64,000 nucleotides of DNA from Clostridium sp. ZS2-4 (GCF_026719745.1 NZ_JAPPRQ010000027.1:1-64000), one strand, 5' to 3'; positions 17,515 to 27,753 are shown, numbered from the stretch's first letter. The notes: a model not told the origin generated them from the sequence alone. Translations and numbers: made by a program.

Positions 17515-20500
17515 TTATAGTACTTTTATATTTTCTCTTCCAAATTTGTCCACTAAGTAATTTAATAATTCTTCTTCTTCCTGAACCCAAAAATCTCTGC
17601 TTAACATATATTTTTTTCTTTCTTTCTTAGTACATATAAATACAGGTACATTTCCCTTATTTCTCAACACATTATTTTTCAGTTCATTTTTTGTCTTCAT
17701 AACTTCTTTATATTCTTCAACTAAAATATATAATTTTTTATTAGAGGTTTTTAATAGTGTTTGAATATTATCACATAAAATTTTTGGCTGCTCATCTTCT
17801 CTCTTTGTTACTCTACCTTTTATTAAAACAATTTCATCCTCTCTTATTAATTCATTGAACTTTTCAAGAACCTTTGGAAAAATTATTGTCTCTATTGTTC
17901 CATATAAATCTTCTAACTTTACAAAAGCCATCATAGTATTATTTTTAGTTATTTTCCTGTTTACTTCACTTATAATACCTCCAATAATAACTCTCTGTCC
18001 ATCTTTAATTTTAGCATTTTCCTCTTCTACATGCTTTGCAGCTTCATCCATTAATTCTTCTTCTAATGCTTCATCTCCTATTATATCTATACTTCGAGCT
18101 GAAGTCATATTTTTAAGAGTATCTTCATAATCCTCTAAAGGATGTCCTGATAAATAAATTCCCGTCATTTCCTTTTCCATAGCTAATAGATACTTTTTAT
18201 CAAATTCTCTTATATCAGGATATTTTATTTCTATTTGTTTAAACTCATTTTCAAACCCTGAGAATAAACTCATTTGACCATCAATGTTTCGCTTTCTCTG
18301 ATTAATTATCGAATCTATTATTCTTTCATAAACAGCTAAAAGTTGTGAACGGTATACACAAAAGCAATCAAATACCCCTGCCTTTATCAAGCTTTCTATC
18401 ATTCTTTTATTTATGCAGCTTGAATCTACCTTATTGCAAAAATCAATAAAGCTTGTGAATTTACCCTTTTTATTTCTAACCTTTACAATATTATCTATAA
18501 TATTATCTCCAACATTTTTAACTGCTGCAAGTCCAAAGCGAATTTTATTATTTTCAACTGTAAATTTTCCAAAGCTTTCATTAATATCTGGAAGAAGCAA
18601 TTCAATGTTATTATCCTGTATAGATCTTGTATAAAAAGCTACCTTGTCACTATTTCCTCTTACACTGTTCAGCATAGCCGCCATATACTCTGTTGGATAA
18701 TAATAAGCTAAATATGCAGTTTCATACGCCACAACAGCATAAGCTGCCGCATGAGATTTATTGAAAGCATAGGAAGCAAAATCCATCATAGAATCATAAA
18801 TTTTATTAGCTGCCGTTTCACTTATGCCAGTCCTGATACATCCTGAAACCTCAATATTTCCATTTTCGTCTACTATTCCATATATAAAGTTCTTTCTTTC
18901 CTCTTCCATAACCTTATGCTTTTTCTTTGACATGGCACGTCTAACAAGATCACTTCTTCCCATAGAATATCCAGCCAAATCTCTAACTATTTGCATAACC
19001 TGTTCCTGGTATACCATACATCCATAGGTAACACCAAGTATTGGCTCAAGTTCAGGGGTTTCATACTCTACCTTGTCAGGATTATTCTTATTTCTAATAT
19101 ATCTTGGTATTTCTGCCATAGGCCCTGGTCTATAAAGACTTATTCCCGCTATAATATCCTCCAAACTCTCTGGTTTTAGCTCTTTCATAAAGCTAGTCAT
19201 TCCTGGAGATTCTAATTGAAATACACCTATAGTTTTTCCTTTTCCAAGCATTTTGTACACATTTGCATCTTCAAAATCTATTTTATCGAGGTCAATCTCT
19301 TCTCCAATATTTTGTTTTATAAGCTCTACTGCATCTCTCATAACCGTAAGAGTTCTAAGCCCTAAAAAGTCCATTTTCAAAAGTCCCAACTCTTCTAAAG
19401 TATTCATAGTAAACTGAGCTACTATTGACTCTTCATTTTTTAATAGCGGAACATAATTTACTAAAGGTTCTGATGCAATAACAACTCCTGCTGCATGGGT
19501 AGAGGTATGTCTTGGAAGTCCTTCGAGATTCCTGGCAACATCTATTAATTCCTTTATTCTATCATCACTTTCATAGTCAAGCTTAAGTTCTTGATTCATC
19601 TCTAACGCTTTATCTATTGTTATTCCTAGCACTGTGGGTATCATTTTAGCGATTCTATCTACTTCTGCATAAGAATAATTCATAGCCCTTCCCACATCTC
19701 TAATACAAGCTCTAGCCGCCATTGTTCCAAATGTAACTATCTGTGACACATTATCTTTGCCATATTTATCTACAACATAATCTATAACCTCGCCTCGTCT
19801 CTCATAGCAAAAGTCACTATCAATATCTGGCATGGATACACGATCAGGATTTAAAAAACGTTCAAATATAAGATTATATTTAATAGGATCTATTTTAGTT
19901 ATTCCTAAAGTATACGCTACCAACGAACCTGCCGCACTGCCTCGTCCTGGTCCTGTAATTATTTCTTTTTCGTTAGAAAATCTGAAAAAGTCCCAAACAA
20001 TCAAAAAATAATCTACATAGCCCATTTGTTTAATTACACTAAGCTCATATTCCAATCTTTCCTTTAACTGTTCATCTATATCAGTATACCTTTCCTTTAA
20101 TCCTTTGTAGCACAATTCTCTCATATACTCATAATGATCAGTTCCTTCTGGCAGTGGAAAATTAGGAAGCTTAGATTCATGAAATTTATAATCAAAATTA
20201 CATTCCTCAGCAATTTTTACTGTATTTTTTAAAGCTTCAGGTGCATAAGCAAATCTCTCATACATCTCTTCTGGTGATCTTAAATAAAACTGTTCTGGCT
20301 CATAGTGCATCCTGTTTTCATCTTCTAAAGTTTTTCCTGTCTGAATACAAAGCAGTACCTCATGAGATTTTGTATCCTCTTTTCTAATATAATGAACATC
20401 ATTAGTAGCAACAAGAGGAATATCCATTTTCTTTGATAAATCCAAAAGCATATCATTAACTCTAAGCTGTTCTTCAATACCATGGTATTGGAGCTCCAAA

Positions 20501-21039
20501 TAAAAACCATCTTTAAAAGTCTCTTTATAAAAAAGTGCAGCTTCCTTAGCTTTTTCTATATTATTATCAAGTAAGTTTGCTTGAACCTCTCCTGCTAAAC
20601 AAGCTCCTAAGGCAATTAATCCGTCACTATGTGTTTTTAAATATTCATGATCAACTCTAGGCTTATAATAAAATCCATCTATAGACGCCTTAGATACTAT
20701 CTTCATCAGGTTTTTATATCCTTCTTCATTCTTAACTAAAAGAACTAAGTGATGAGTCCTATTTTCCTTATCATTGTTTTTTATATGCATAGACTTTGCT
20801 GCTACATATATTTCACATCCAATAATAGGTTTTATCCCTTGTGCTTTTGCCTGCTTATAAAATTCCACACATCCATACATTGATCCATGATCTGTTATTG
20901 CAAGACTTTTCATGCCTAATTCCTTTGCTCTTGCAATCAGCTTACTTATTTTACCCGAACCATCTAGAAGACTATATTCTGTATGGACATGCAGGTGGCA
21001 AAACTCTTCTGTGTTTTTAATCTGTATATTTTCTTCCAA
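17515..21039 (-). CDS. dnaE: DNA polymerase III alpha subunit DnaE
   Basis: C-family replicative polymerase; in Firmicutes DnaE extends primers on the lagging strand before PolC takes over. The 1174 residues run in the canonical order: PHP domain at the N-terminus (HLHVHTEYSLLDG, residues 16-28), polymerase palm with the catalytic PDIDSDF motif, thumb/fingers, tandem HhH motif region, an OB-fold nucleic acid-binding domain (RVIIGGIISEVN region), and a C-terminal segment. Length is normal for the DnaE1-type protein. It is a single-gene unit with its own upstream region shared divergently with the PadR gene. No SOS box is seen near it. Confidence 0.96.
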   Translation of the reverse strand: MEENIQIKNTEEFCHLHVHTEYSLLDGSGKISKLIARAKELGMKSLAITDHGSMYGCVEFYKQAKAQGIKPIIGCEIYVAAKSMHIKNNDKENRTHHLVLLVKNEEGYKNLMKIVSKASIDGFYYKPRVDHEYLKTHSDGLIALGACLAGEVQANLLDNNIEKAKEAALFYKETFKDGFYLELQYHGIEEQLRVNDMLLDLSKKMDIPLVATNDVHYIRKEDTKSHEVLLCIQTGKTLEDENRMHYEPEQFYLRSPEEMYERFAYAPEALKNTVKIAEECNFDYKFHESKLPNFPLPEGTDHYEYMRELCYKGLKERYTDIDEQLKERLEYELSVIKQMGYVDYFLIVWDFFRFSNEKEIITGPGRGSAAGSLVAYTLGITKIDPIKYNLIFERFLNPDRVSMPDIDSDFCYERRGEVIDYVVDKYGKDNVSQIVTFGTMAARACIRDVGRAMNYSYAEVDRIAKMIPTVLGITIDKALEMNQELKLDYESDDRIKELIDVARNLEGLPRHTSTHAAGVVIASEPLVNYVPLLKNEESIVAQFTMNTLEELGLLKMDFLGLRTLTVMRDAVELIKQNIGEEIDLDKIDFEDANVYKMLGKGKTIGVFQLESPGMTSFMKELKPESLEDIIAGISLYRPGPMAEIPRYIRNKNNPDKVEYETPELEPILGVTYGCMVYQEQVMQIVRDLAGYSMGRSDLVRRAMSKKKHKVMEEERKNFIYGIVDENGNIEVSGCIRTGISETAANKIYDSMMDFASYAFNKSHAAAYAVVAYETAYLAYYYPTEYMAAMLNSVRGNSDKVAFYTRSIQDNNIELLLPDINESFGKFTVENNKIRFGLAAVKNVGDNIIDNIVKVRNKKGKFTSFIDFCNKVDSSCINKRMIESLIKAGVFDCFCVYRSQLLAVYERIIDSIINQRKRNIDGQMSLFSGFENEFKQIEIKYPDIREFDKKYLLAMEKEMTGIYLSGHPLEDYEDTLKNMTSARSIDIIGDEALEEELMDEAAKHVEEENAKIKDGQRVIIGGIISEVNRKITKNNTMMAFVKLEDLYGTIETIIFPKVLEKFNELIREDEIVLIKGRVTKREDEQPKILCDNIQTLLKTSNKKLYILVEEYKEVMKTKNELKNNVLRNKGNVPVFICTKKERKKYMLSRDFWVQEEEELLNYLVDKFGRENIKVL

Positions 21040-21232
21040 AGAATATTTTCCTCCTTTCTCCTTATTTCCATAATCACATTACCGTTCTTGCTCTATACAT
21101 TATTAATAAGGATTACCTTAATAATATCATATTAAAAATAAAAATAAATTAGAAATTTGTGTATTACTTTAAATTATATCTTATCTTTCATTCTCTAAAC
21201 ATAAGAACCAAATAATTCAAAAAATTTACATT

Positions 21233-21299
21233 ACTACTTGACATTACAAAGTAGTTAGGATAATATTTACATATAGACTATTATGTAATACAAAGTAGG
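21233..21299 (+). promoter_or_regulatory. padR promoter with PadR-type operator
   Basis: TTGACA (21238-21243) and TAATAT (21261-21266) are spaced by 17. A 7-bp inverted repeat, ACTACTT...AAGTAGT (21233-21255), covers the -35 box, and a second half-site, ACAAAGTAG, lies downstream near 21290-21298. This suggests autorepression by the first gene's product. Confidence 0.65.
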
Positions 21300-21306
21300 T
21301 GAATAT

Positions 21307-21627
21307 ATGGCTAAGACAACACAGATATTAAAAGGTTTATTGGAAGGATGCATTTTAAATGTAGTTAGCAAACATGAAACTTATGGGTATGAGATATGCG
21401 AAAAGTTATTAAATTATGGATTTGAAGAAATTACAGAAGGTAGTGTTTATCCCATACTTATAAGATTAGAAAAGAAAAAATTATTATACTCTATTATGAA
21501 AAAATCACCTTTAGGACCTATGCGAAAATACTATTATATTACAGATGAAGGAATTAAAGAATTAGAGGAGTTCATAACTTCTTGGAACAAAATCAAAAAA
21601 AATATTGATAATGTTTTGGAGGAATAA
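21307..21627 (+). CDS. PadR-family transcriptional regulator
   Basis: A 106-residue winged-helix repressor of the PadR class. It shows the usual order: start helix LKGLLEGCILNVV, the YGYEICEKL helix, the wing-forming region TEGSVYPILIRLEKKKLL, and YYITDEGIKEL before the C-terminal helix. PadR proteins repress membrane or stress genes and are released by small ligands. The neighbouring membrane gene begins 3 bases after its stop, so the two form one operon. The operator at 21233-21255 suggests it represses its own operon. No ligand can be inferred. Confidence 0.93.
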   Translation: MAKTTQILKGLLEGCILNVVSKHETYGYEICEKLLNYGFEEITEGSVYPILIRLEKKKLLYSIMKKSPLGPMRKYYYITDEGIKELEEFITSWNKIKKNIDNVLEE

Positions 21628-21629
21628 AT

Positions 21630-22325
21630 ATGTTATTAGAATTAAAATTAAAAAAAATAAGATTGCAAGAACAAAAGAAATTAAATAGCAAAAATCTAAT
21701 GATATTTAAAAGTATGTGTACATACATTCAAAATAGCAATTTAAGAGGATACGAAAAAGAAGAAATACTACAGCAGATAATGGATATAATGCTGCAAACT
21801 CAAGCAGAAGATAAGAATATGCATTTATTTATTGGAGATGACTATAAAAAATTCTGTGATTCAATAATTAAAGAATATAATACTGGAAAGACTCCTATTT
21901 ATAAAATTTTAAATTATATTCAGCAATATATTCTTTTTACATTTTCTCTAGTATTAGTGATATTATTAACTAAAGGACTTTTAAATAATTTTAACTTTAC
22001 GCTTAATATTACTGTAAGTAATTTTTTCTTAGTAAGTATTATTTCTCTCCTTATAATACCTTTATCTAAAAAAAATCAACAGGAAAAAGCTTTCATTCCT
22101 TTTCCATTCAATTTATCCATATTCAATAACAAATGGAATGTATCGCTAATAATATTTATAATGATTGGTTATGAAATAATAATGAATATTATTTCAAACA
22201 TGTTTGAAATAGATATTTCTTTATATACTATAAATTTGTTTAACAATATTATATACGTGATTATCTTTACTATTACAGCAATATGTATAGAAATATACAA
22301 AAGAACTTCATTAAGAAATAAATAA
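21630..22325 (+). CDS. Membrane protein with DUF1048/HAAS-like N-terminal region
   Basis: The 231-residue protein has a charged helical N-terminal part (about 1-85) with the segment IGDDYKKFCDSIIKEY, resembling the DUF1048/DUF1129 modules often found beside PadR regulators. It then has about four hydrophobic helices (residues 105-125, 130-150, 173-195 and 205-225). Such PadR-partner proteins are thought to work as regulatory membrane subunits, but the function is not established. It is translationally linked to the PadR gene. The codon use is very AT-rich, like the rest of the window. A bidirectional terminator follows. Confidence 0.75.
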   Translation: MLLELKLKKIRLQEQKKLNSKNLMIFKSMCTYIQNSNLRGYEKEEILQQIMDIMLQTQAEDKNMHLFIGDDYKKFCDSIIKEYNTGKTPIYKILNYIQQYILFTFSLVLVILLTKGLLNNFNFTLNITVSNFFLVSIISLLIIPLSKKNQQEKAFIPFPFNLSIFNNKWNVSLIIFIMIGYEIIMNIISNMFEIDISLYTINLFNNIIYVIIFTITAICIEIYKRTSLRNK

Positions 22326-22328
22326 AAT

Positions 22329-22376
22329 AAAAAAGGAATTGAAGAAGGTTTAATAACCAACTTCAATTCCTTTTTT
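22329..22376. terminator. Bidirectional terminator between the PadR operon and asnA
   Basis: A 16-bp perfect stem (arms 22329-22344 and 22361-22376, GGAATTGAAG core) with A-runs on one side and T-runs on the other, so it can end both the plus-strand PadR operon and the minus-strand asnA transcript. Confidence 0.85.
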
Positions 22377-22377
22377 C

Positions 22378-23397
22378 TTAAAGTAATTTAATTCCTAATT
22401 TTTCACATTCCTCTATAACTTCATCAGACCATATAGATGATTGAACCTCTCCTATATGTGCTTTTCTTAAGAAGAACATGCATATTCTAGATTGTCCAAT
22501 TCCTCCACCCATAGTTAAAGGAAGTTTATCTTCTAAAAGCATTTTGTGGAACTGTAATTCTCTTCTATCCATTGCATCTTCTGATTCAAGTTGATACAAT
22601 AATGCTTCCTTATCTACTCTGATTCCCATAGATGATAATTCAAAAGCACTATTTAAAACTGGATTCCAGAATATAATATCTCCATTTAACTTCCAGTCAT
22701 CATAGTCTGGAGCTCTACCATCATGCTTTTCTCCTGATGCTAGCTTATCACCTATTTGCATAATAAATACTGCACCTTTTTCTTTAGCAATTTCATCTTC
22801 TCTTTCTTTTGAAGTTAACTCCGGATACATATCCTCTAATTCTTGAGTAGTAATAAAGCTTATTTTCTCTGGTAATATCTTTTCTATATGTGGATATTTT
22901 TCATTTATGAAAGCTTCAGTACCTTTGAAAACTTCATATAGAGATTCTACAGTACTTTTTAATTTTTCTATAGTTCTATCTTCTTTAGTTATTACTTTTT
23001 CCCAATCCCATTGATCAACATACATTGAATGAAGGTTATCTAACTCTTCGTCACGACGAATTGCATTCATATCTGTGTATAAACCTTCTCCTGGTTCAAA
23101 TCCATATCTATAAAGAGCCATACGTTTCCATTTTGCAAGAGAATGTACTATTTGAAACTCTTCTCCTTTTATGTCTAAGGCATCAAAAGCAACCGGTCTT
23201 TCTACTCCATTTAAATTATCATTTATTCCTGAATTAGCATTTACGAAAAGTGGAGCTGATACTCTTATTAAATTAAGCTTTTTAGCAAGCTCTCTTTCAA
23301 AATAATCCTTAACACTTTTTATAGCTATTTCTGTCTTTTTTAAATCTAAACTTGATGTATAACCCTCTGGAATCATAAATCTTTGTGACTTTCCCAT
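22378..23397 (-). CDS. asnA: Aspartate-ammonia ligase (asparagine synthetase A)
   Basis: Makes asparagine from aspartate, ammonia and ATP (ammonia-dependent, class II aminoacyl-tRNA-synthetase fold). The 339 residues are close to the E. coli length of 330. Recognisable segments: [13 protein letters not shown] near the N-terminus, [24 protein letters not shown] and the [16 protein letters not shown] motif near the end, which forms motif 3 of the fold. It sits alone behind a perfect consensus promoter (23471-23499). The 67-base leader shows no T-box. Its terminator is shared with the plus-strand PadR operon. Confidence 0.96.
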   Translation of the reverse strand: MGKSQRFMIPEGYTSSLDLKKTEIAIKSVKDYFERELAKKLNLIRVSAPLFVNANSGINDNLNGVERPVAFDALDIKGEEFQIVHSLAKWKRMALYRYGFEPGEGLYTDMNAIRRDEELDNLHSMYVDQWDWEKVITKEDRTIEKLKSTVESLYEVFKGTEAFINEKYPHIEKILPEKISFITTQELEDMYPELTSKEREDEIAKEKGAVFIMQIGDKLASGEKHDGRAPDYDDWKLNGDIIFWNPVLNSAFELSSMGIRVDKEALLYQLESEDAMDRRELQFHKMLLEDKLPLTMGGGIGQSRICMFFLRKAHIGEVQSSIWSDEVIEECEKLGIKLL

Positions 23398-23470
23398 ATA
23401 AAATCCCCCTCGTCAATATTTATCTGATATTAATTAACATCCCTACGAATTAATTGTTACTTTGATAATC

Positions 23471-23499
23471 ATTATATATTCATAATTATAATATGTCAA
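23471..23499 (-). promoter_or_regulatory. asnA promoter, perfect sigma-A consensus
   Basis: On the minus strand TTGACA (23494-23499) and TATAAT (23471-23476) are separated by 17 bases. The predicted start is near 23464. Confidence 0.85.
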
Positions 23500-23599
23500 T
23501 ATTATTTATAATTATTTTTCATTTTAATAATAATTATAGTTTTTTATTGATGATTTATCAATATTCTTCTTTGGATACACTGCAAAAATTTCATATTAT

Positions 23600-23842
23600 C
23601 AATAATAAAGAATTATCTTAATCCCCAATTACTACTCCCCAGTCACCAGAGAATGATGTTTTGCTACTACAAAACTAAAAAATAGGCTTTAAGTAGATAT
23701 AATCTATCTTTAAGCCTATTTAAACTTATTTTTATCTAATTGTTGTTAATTACTTTTATCTTTTTTCTTTACACTGGGGATTGGTGATTGGAGACTACGA
23801 AGTATAAGAATGTTGCAGTGCAACATTCTTATACTTCGTAGT
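23600..23842 (-). repeat. Composite heptad/hairpin element, copy B
   Basis: Left array at 23622-23649 (TCCCCAA, TTACTAC, TCCCCAG, TCACCAG) is the reverse of the right array. It is followed by a GTTTTG...CAAAAC hairpin (23658-23675), a central long hairpin with AATAGGCTT arms (23681-23720), a TTATCTTTTTTCTTT tract, and a right array at 23774-23801 (CTGGGGA, TTGGTGA, TTGGAGA, CTACGAA). The right outer hairpin at 23794-23842 has a perfect 23-bp stem and covers the last four codons and stop of the Dabb gene. The element lies in the 431-base gap between the asnA promoter and that gene. Confidence 0.8.
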
Positions 23843-24119
23843 CTATTGCTGCTGATTTTTCCAACATAGGTTTTAAATTTTTTAAAACTTCATTTACGTG
23901 ATATGGATGTACTTGATATTCATCCATAGCTTCATGAGAATCAAATCTAGTAATTATTGATAAATCAAAGGATCTTTCTGAACGAACTACATCTACTCCT
24001 ACTTCTAATTCTTTTAATTGAGGTATATTTCCCCTCATACCTTCTAAAATCATCTTGGCTCTTTCAATATTTTCTGGCGTAGGGTCTTTTAATTTAAAAA
24101 ATACAATGTGTGTGAACAT
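23829..24119 (-). CDS. Dabb-family (stress responsive A/B barrel) protein
   Basis: A 96-residue protein starting MFTHIVFFKLKDPTPENI, which is the hallmark of the Dabb dimeric alpha-beta barrel fold, and containing a DLSIITRFDSHEAMDEYQVHPYHV segment typical of the family. Such proteins range from stress proteins to small-molecule-binding enzymes, so no reaction can be assigned. It comes 28 bases after the DRTGG-CBS gene and probably belongs to that transcript. The final codons (DYEV) are written into the right arm of a 23-bp repeat-element hairpin, so the C-terminus may have been acquired or fixed with the repeat. Confidence 0.88.
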   Translation of the reverse strand: MFTHIVFFKLKDPTPENIERAKMILEGMRGNIPQLKELEVGVDVVRSERSFDLSIITRFDSHEAMDEYQVHPYHVNEVLKNLKPMLEKSAAIDYEV

Positions 24120-24147
24120 AATCTTTTATCCCCTTTTTATTAATTAT

Positions 24148-25446
24148 TTATCTTACCATTTTAGCAGATATCAATGCCTTAGAAATTAGTTCTTTCTTTT
24201 TATACATGGTTATTTCTACCTTACAGAAATTTCTTCCCATATCAATTATTTCAGAATGTATATCTATTACACTATCCATTTGTACAGGCTTCATAAAATA
24301 TGTCATTATACTGTCTACAGTAATATTTATACTATTTTTGTGTCTTAAGGTCATAATACCTATAGTAGATAAAAGCATATTTAATGAACTCCAGGATGCT
24401 GTACCTAATTGGTCTAACATCTCTGGTATTATTTTACCTGAAAAAGTCATCGTATTATCTTTTGTTTCATATTTAAAATTCTTTAGTATTAAATCTTCTA
24501 AAGTCTCTCCTACTTGTGGTTGTCTAGCTGCATATTGAAGTGCTTTTATAACATCTTGACGACCAACAACTCCAATTAGCTTTTTTCCATCTACTACAGG
24601 ACAAAATTCTATTCCTTCCCATCCCATAATATGTGCTGTATATGATACAGTGGTTTTATCTGTAACTGTTATCGGTTCCTTACTCATTAGCTTGCCTACA
24701 GTAGTTTCCTCATTATTATTATTAGGCAAATCTTTTATAGTTACAATGCCTACTACATTCATCTGTTCATCAACCACAGGATATCTTTGATATTTCGTTT
24801 CCTTTACTATTTTTCTAAATTTCTCTACACTATCATTTATTTTTAAATACTTAGGATTTGCTTCCATGATATCTTCTACAAGAATAATATCTTTCTTTAT
24901 TAAATTTTCAGATATTGCCTTATTTATCATGCTTGCTACAGTAAAACTATCATAAGTAGTTGATATAATAGGCAGACACTTTTCATCACCTAATTTTTTT
25001 ATTGAATCCCTGCATATTAGTCCACCAGTTATTAAGACTGCACACTCATGATGTAATGCAAATTCTTGAATGTCCTCCCTGTTACCTACAATAAGTAATG
25101 ATCCTGGTTCAATATATTTCATAGCTTCATTTATCTGCATAGCACCCATAATAAATTTATTTAATCTCTTATGTACACCATCTTTGCCACCAACAAGAGT
25201 ACCATCAACTATATTTACAACCTCTGCATAACTAAGAGATTCTATATTTTTTTTCTCAACCTTTTCAATCCTAACCGTTCCTACCCTAGGTATAGTAGAT
25301 ACAATCCCCATATTTTCAGCATCTTTTATGGCTCTATAAGCAGTTCCATCACTGACACCTTGATCATTGGCAATACTGCGAACAGAAATTTTAGTTCCTA
25401 CGTCTAGAGAAGTTATATATTTTATTATATCTTCATGTTTTGACAT
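24148..25446 (-). CDS. HTH-DRTGG-CBS-hotdog regulator (YtoI-like)
   Basis: The 432-residue protein has four parts: an N-terminal winged HTH (about 1-60, with VSDGTAYRAIKDAENMG), a DRTGG domain (65-180), two CBS repeats (about 195-310, with YPVVDEQMNVVGIVTI and FCPVVDGKKLIGVV) and a C-terminal hotdog thioesterase-like domain (315-432). CBS pairs bind adenine nucleotides. The architecture is that of YtoI of Bacillus, a conserved orphan predicted to be a nucleotide-responsive DNA-binding protein. It begins 8 bases after whiA, so it is likely part of the rapZ-yvcK-whiA transcript. Confidence 0.88.
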   Translation of the reverse strand: MSKHEDIIKYITSLDVGTKISVRSIANDQGVSDGTAYRAIKDAENMGIVSTIPRVGTVRIEKVEKKNIESLSYAEVVNIVDGTLVGGKDGVHKRLNKFIMGAMQINEAMKYIEPGSLLIVGNREDIQEFALHHECAVLITGGLICRDSIKKLGDEKCLPIISTTYDSFTVASMINKAISENLIKKDIILVEDIMEANPKYLKINDSVEKFRKIVKETKYQRYPVVDEQMNVVGIVTIKDLPNNNNEETTVGKLMSKEPITVTDKTTVSYTAHIMGWEGIEFCPVVDGKKLIGVVGRQDVIKALQYAARQPQVGETLEDLILKNFKYETKDNTMTFSGKIIPEMLDQLGTASWSSLNMLLSTIGIMTLRHKNSINITVDSIMTYFMKPVQMDSVIDIHSEIIDMGRNFCKVEITMYKKKELISKALISAKMVR

Positions 25447-25454
25447 ACACTAAC

Positions 25455-26408
25455 CTACTTTCCTTCTTTCCTTAGCTCCTCTGCTATCTTTTCTATTCTT
25501 CTTAATCTATGATTAACTCCTGATTTTCCAACTGGAGGATCTAACATTTGTCCAAGTTCCTTTAAAGATTCATTTGGAAAGTTCAATCTTAATTCAGCAA
25601 TCTCTCTTAAATTTTTAGGAAGTCTTTGAAATCCTATTTCGCTTTGAATGAGCTTAATACTTTCTATCTGCCTTACTGCTGCATTAACTGTTTTGCTTAA
25701 ATTAGCCGTTTCACAATTTACCAGCCTATTGATGTTATTTCTCATTTCTTTCATAATTCTAACATTTTCAAGTTCTAAAAGAGATTCATGTGCTCCAATT
25801 ATATTAAGCAAATCTACTATTTGCTCGCCTTCCTTTATATATATGACATAACTGCTTTTTCTTTGAATAACCTTAGAGTTCAATCCATAACTATTAATAA
25901 TTTTACTTAAATCATTAGCATAATCTTCATGATGAGTAACAAACTCCAAATGGTAAGTCTTTTCTGGATTACTTATACTTCCTCCACCTAAAAAAACGCC
26001 TCTTATAAAAAGTCTTTTACACTCATCTTGGGTAACTATCCTTTCTGGAACACTATATTCCAATAAAATCATATCATTTTCTTCATTCAGCACTCCAATT
26101 TCCTTCAGTAATTCCTTAACCGGCATTTCATGAGATATCATAACTAAATAAACATTATTCTTTTTTAAAGAATTACTCTTTTTAACAAAAAGTTTTGTGT
26201 GTATACCAAAATGTTCCTTTAAGAGTTTAAACACTAGCCTTGCAATAGCTGGATTTTCTGTAGCAACCCTAAAATTTATTTTTCTATCCCCTCCAAACCC
26301 TAAAGTACCACTGACTTTCATAATTCCTGATAACAATGCAGTTGCCTCTGCTTTAGTAAATTTCGTATATCTGCAAATTTCATTTTTTACTTTTGAGGAA
26401 AATGACAT
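25455..26408 (-). CDS. whiA: DNA-binding protein WhiA
   Basis: The 317-residue protein has the LAGLIDADG-like N-terminal fold without nuclease function (ending about residue 210, including FIRGVFLGGGSISNP) and a C-terminal HTH (about 225-310, with LRLNFPNESLKELGQMLDP). In Bacillus it links cell division and central metabolism; in actinomycetes it controls sporulation septation. The sequence fits low-GC Firmicute members. It lies 7 bases downstream of yvcK and 8 bases upstream of the YtoI-like gene, in the conserved rapZ-yvcK-whiA operon. Confidence 0.96.
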   Translation of the reverse strand: MSFSSKVKNEICRYTKFTKAEATALLSGIMKVSGTLGFGGDRKINFRVATENPAIARLVFKLLKEHFGIHTKLFVKKSNSLKKNNVYLVMISHEMPVKELLKEIGVLNEENDMILLEYSVPERIVTQDECKRLFIRGVFLGGGSISNPEKTYHLEFVTHHEDYANDLSKIINSYGLNSKVIQRKSSYVIYIKEGEQIVDLLNIIGAHESLLELENVRIMKEMRNNINRLVNCETANLSKTVNAAVRQIESIKLIQSEIGFQRLPKNLREIAELRLNFPNESLKELGQMLDPPVGKSGVNHRLRRIEKIAEELRKEGK

Positions 26409-26415
26409 CTTGTTT

Positions 26416-27753
26416 CTACTCCTTACTCTTTTTATTTTCCTTTAATCTTTTAGATAAATAGAAGTACTCTATTATCTTTCTTTTATCATATAGCAATTTT
26501 TTATTCATAATTATTTCCATAAGAAACTTTGCTAATTTATCTGGATCATGTCTGATCCATCCATTTTTTATAGTTATAAAATCACCTTCTGCAATTTTAA
26601 CATTTAAATTATTAATTTCTTTTTCATCAATTTTTACTTGTTTAGCATTTTGTTCTAAATATTTTTCTTTTATTTGTTCACTTATAGTTTGAGTATTTGT
26701 TGCTACATAATTAATTATTCCTGAACCACAGTGTTTGAATATGGCCTGTATATGTTCAGCAACACCATAATCATCAGTTTCACCTTCTTGAGTCATTATA
26801 TTTGAAACATATATTTTCAATGCTTTAGAGTTTTTTAATGAATTACTTATATCTTTAACTAAAAGATTAGGTATTACACTTGTATAAAGACTTCCTGGTC
26901 CTAAAATTACAGCATCAGCCTCCATAATAGCATCTACTGCTTCCTTTAATGCTTGTGCATTTTCCGGCTCAATAAAAAGTCTGTTTATTTTGCTCTTCTG
27001 ATTTATTGATTCTTTTGGAATATTTGACTCTCCTTGAACTATGTTTCCGTTTTCAAGTTCAGCCTTAAGAACCATATCATCTAGTGTAACCGGTAAAACT
27101 CTTCCTGTTACTGCAAGAACTGAGCTCATCTTTTGAACGGCTTCTTCAAAATTATTAGATAATCCATCCATAGCAGCTAAAAACAGATTGCCGAAGCTCT
27201 GATTTTTTAAGTTTCCATCTTTAAATCTATATTGAAGAAGATCTTCCATTAATGGCTCTGTATCAGCTAAAGCTAAAATACAGTTTCTAATGTCCCCAGG
27301 TGGAAGCATACCTAATTCCTCTCTTAAAGCACCAGATCCTCCACCATCATCACCAACTGTCACAATAGCTGTAATATTAGAAGTATAGTGTTTCAGTCCT
27401 CTTAGCATTGTAGAAAGTCCTGTACCACCACCTATTGCTACTACTTTTGGACCTTTTACAAGCAATCTCTTTTCATATATTAAGTTTTCCAATTTAGCTG
27501 AATCTAATGATACATTTAAATATCCTTTGTTGACTAGAATCATTACTGAACGTATTCCTTGTGTAACAGAAATATAAAGAATTATAATTCCTGAAATAAT
27601 TAAAAATATATAAAAATACATATATTCTTTACATGAACCTTTTTTGTTGAAAAACTCCACAAATGCAAACACTATGAATAAAATACCCATGACTCCAAGT
27701 GTAATCCATCTTTTAACTTTTATACCTGGTTTAAGCCATTCAACTAGCTTCAT
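26416..27753 (-). CDS. yvcK: Gluconeogenesis factor YvcK (CofD-like)
   Basis: The 445-residue protein has two N-terminal membrane helices (about 18-34 and 45-62) and then a CofD/UPF0052 domain with [17 protein letters not shown], the glycine-rich [18 protein letters not shown], and the [16 protein letters not shown] segment. Bacillus YvcK supports growth on gluconeogenic carbon sources and localises with cell-wall proteins such as PBP1; it binds UDP-sugars. The membrane anchor is present in many clostridial orthologues. The start overlaps rapZ by 4 bases, showing coupled translation. Confidence 0.95.
   Translation of the reverse strand: MKLVEWLKPGIKVKRWITLGVMGILFIVFAFVEFFNKKGSCKEYMYFYIFLIISGIIILYISVTQGIRSVMILVNKGYLNVSLDSAKLENLIYEKRLLVKGPKVVAIGGGTGLSTMLRGLKHYTSNITAIVTVGDDGGGSGALREELGMLPPGDIRNCILALADTEPLMEDLLQYRFKDGNLKNQSFGNLFLAAMDGLSNNFEEAVQKMSSVLAVTGRVLPVTLDDMVLKAELENGNIVQGESNIPKESINQKSKINRLFIEPENAQALKEAVDAIMEADAVILGPGSLYTSVIPNLLVKDISNSLKNSKALKIYVSNIMTQEGETDDYGVAEHIQAIFKHCGSGIINYVATNTQTISEQIKEKYLEQNAKQVKIDEKEINNLNVKIAEGDFITIKNGWIRHDPDKLAKFLMEIIMNKKLLYDKRKIIEYFYLSKRLKENKKSKE

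Noticed and set aside
21040-21232. LexA box for dnaE
   Set aside because: GAAC is present without a properly spaced GTTC, and no -35/-10 pair can be set reliably.
23398-23470. T-box or other amino-acid leader for asnA
   Set aside because: The leader is only about 67 bases from the predicted start and lacks the T-box sequence and stem set.
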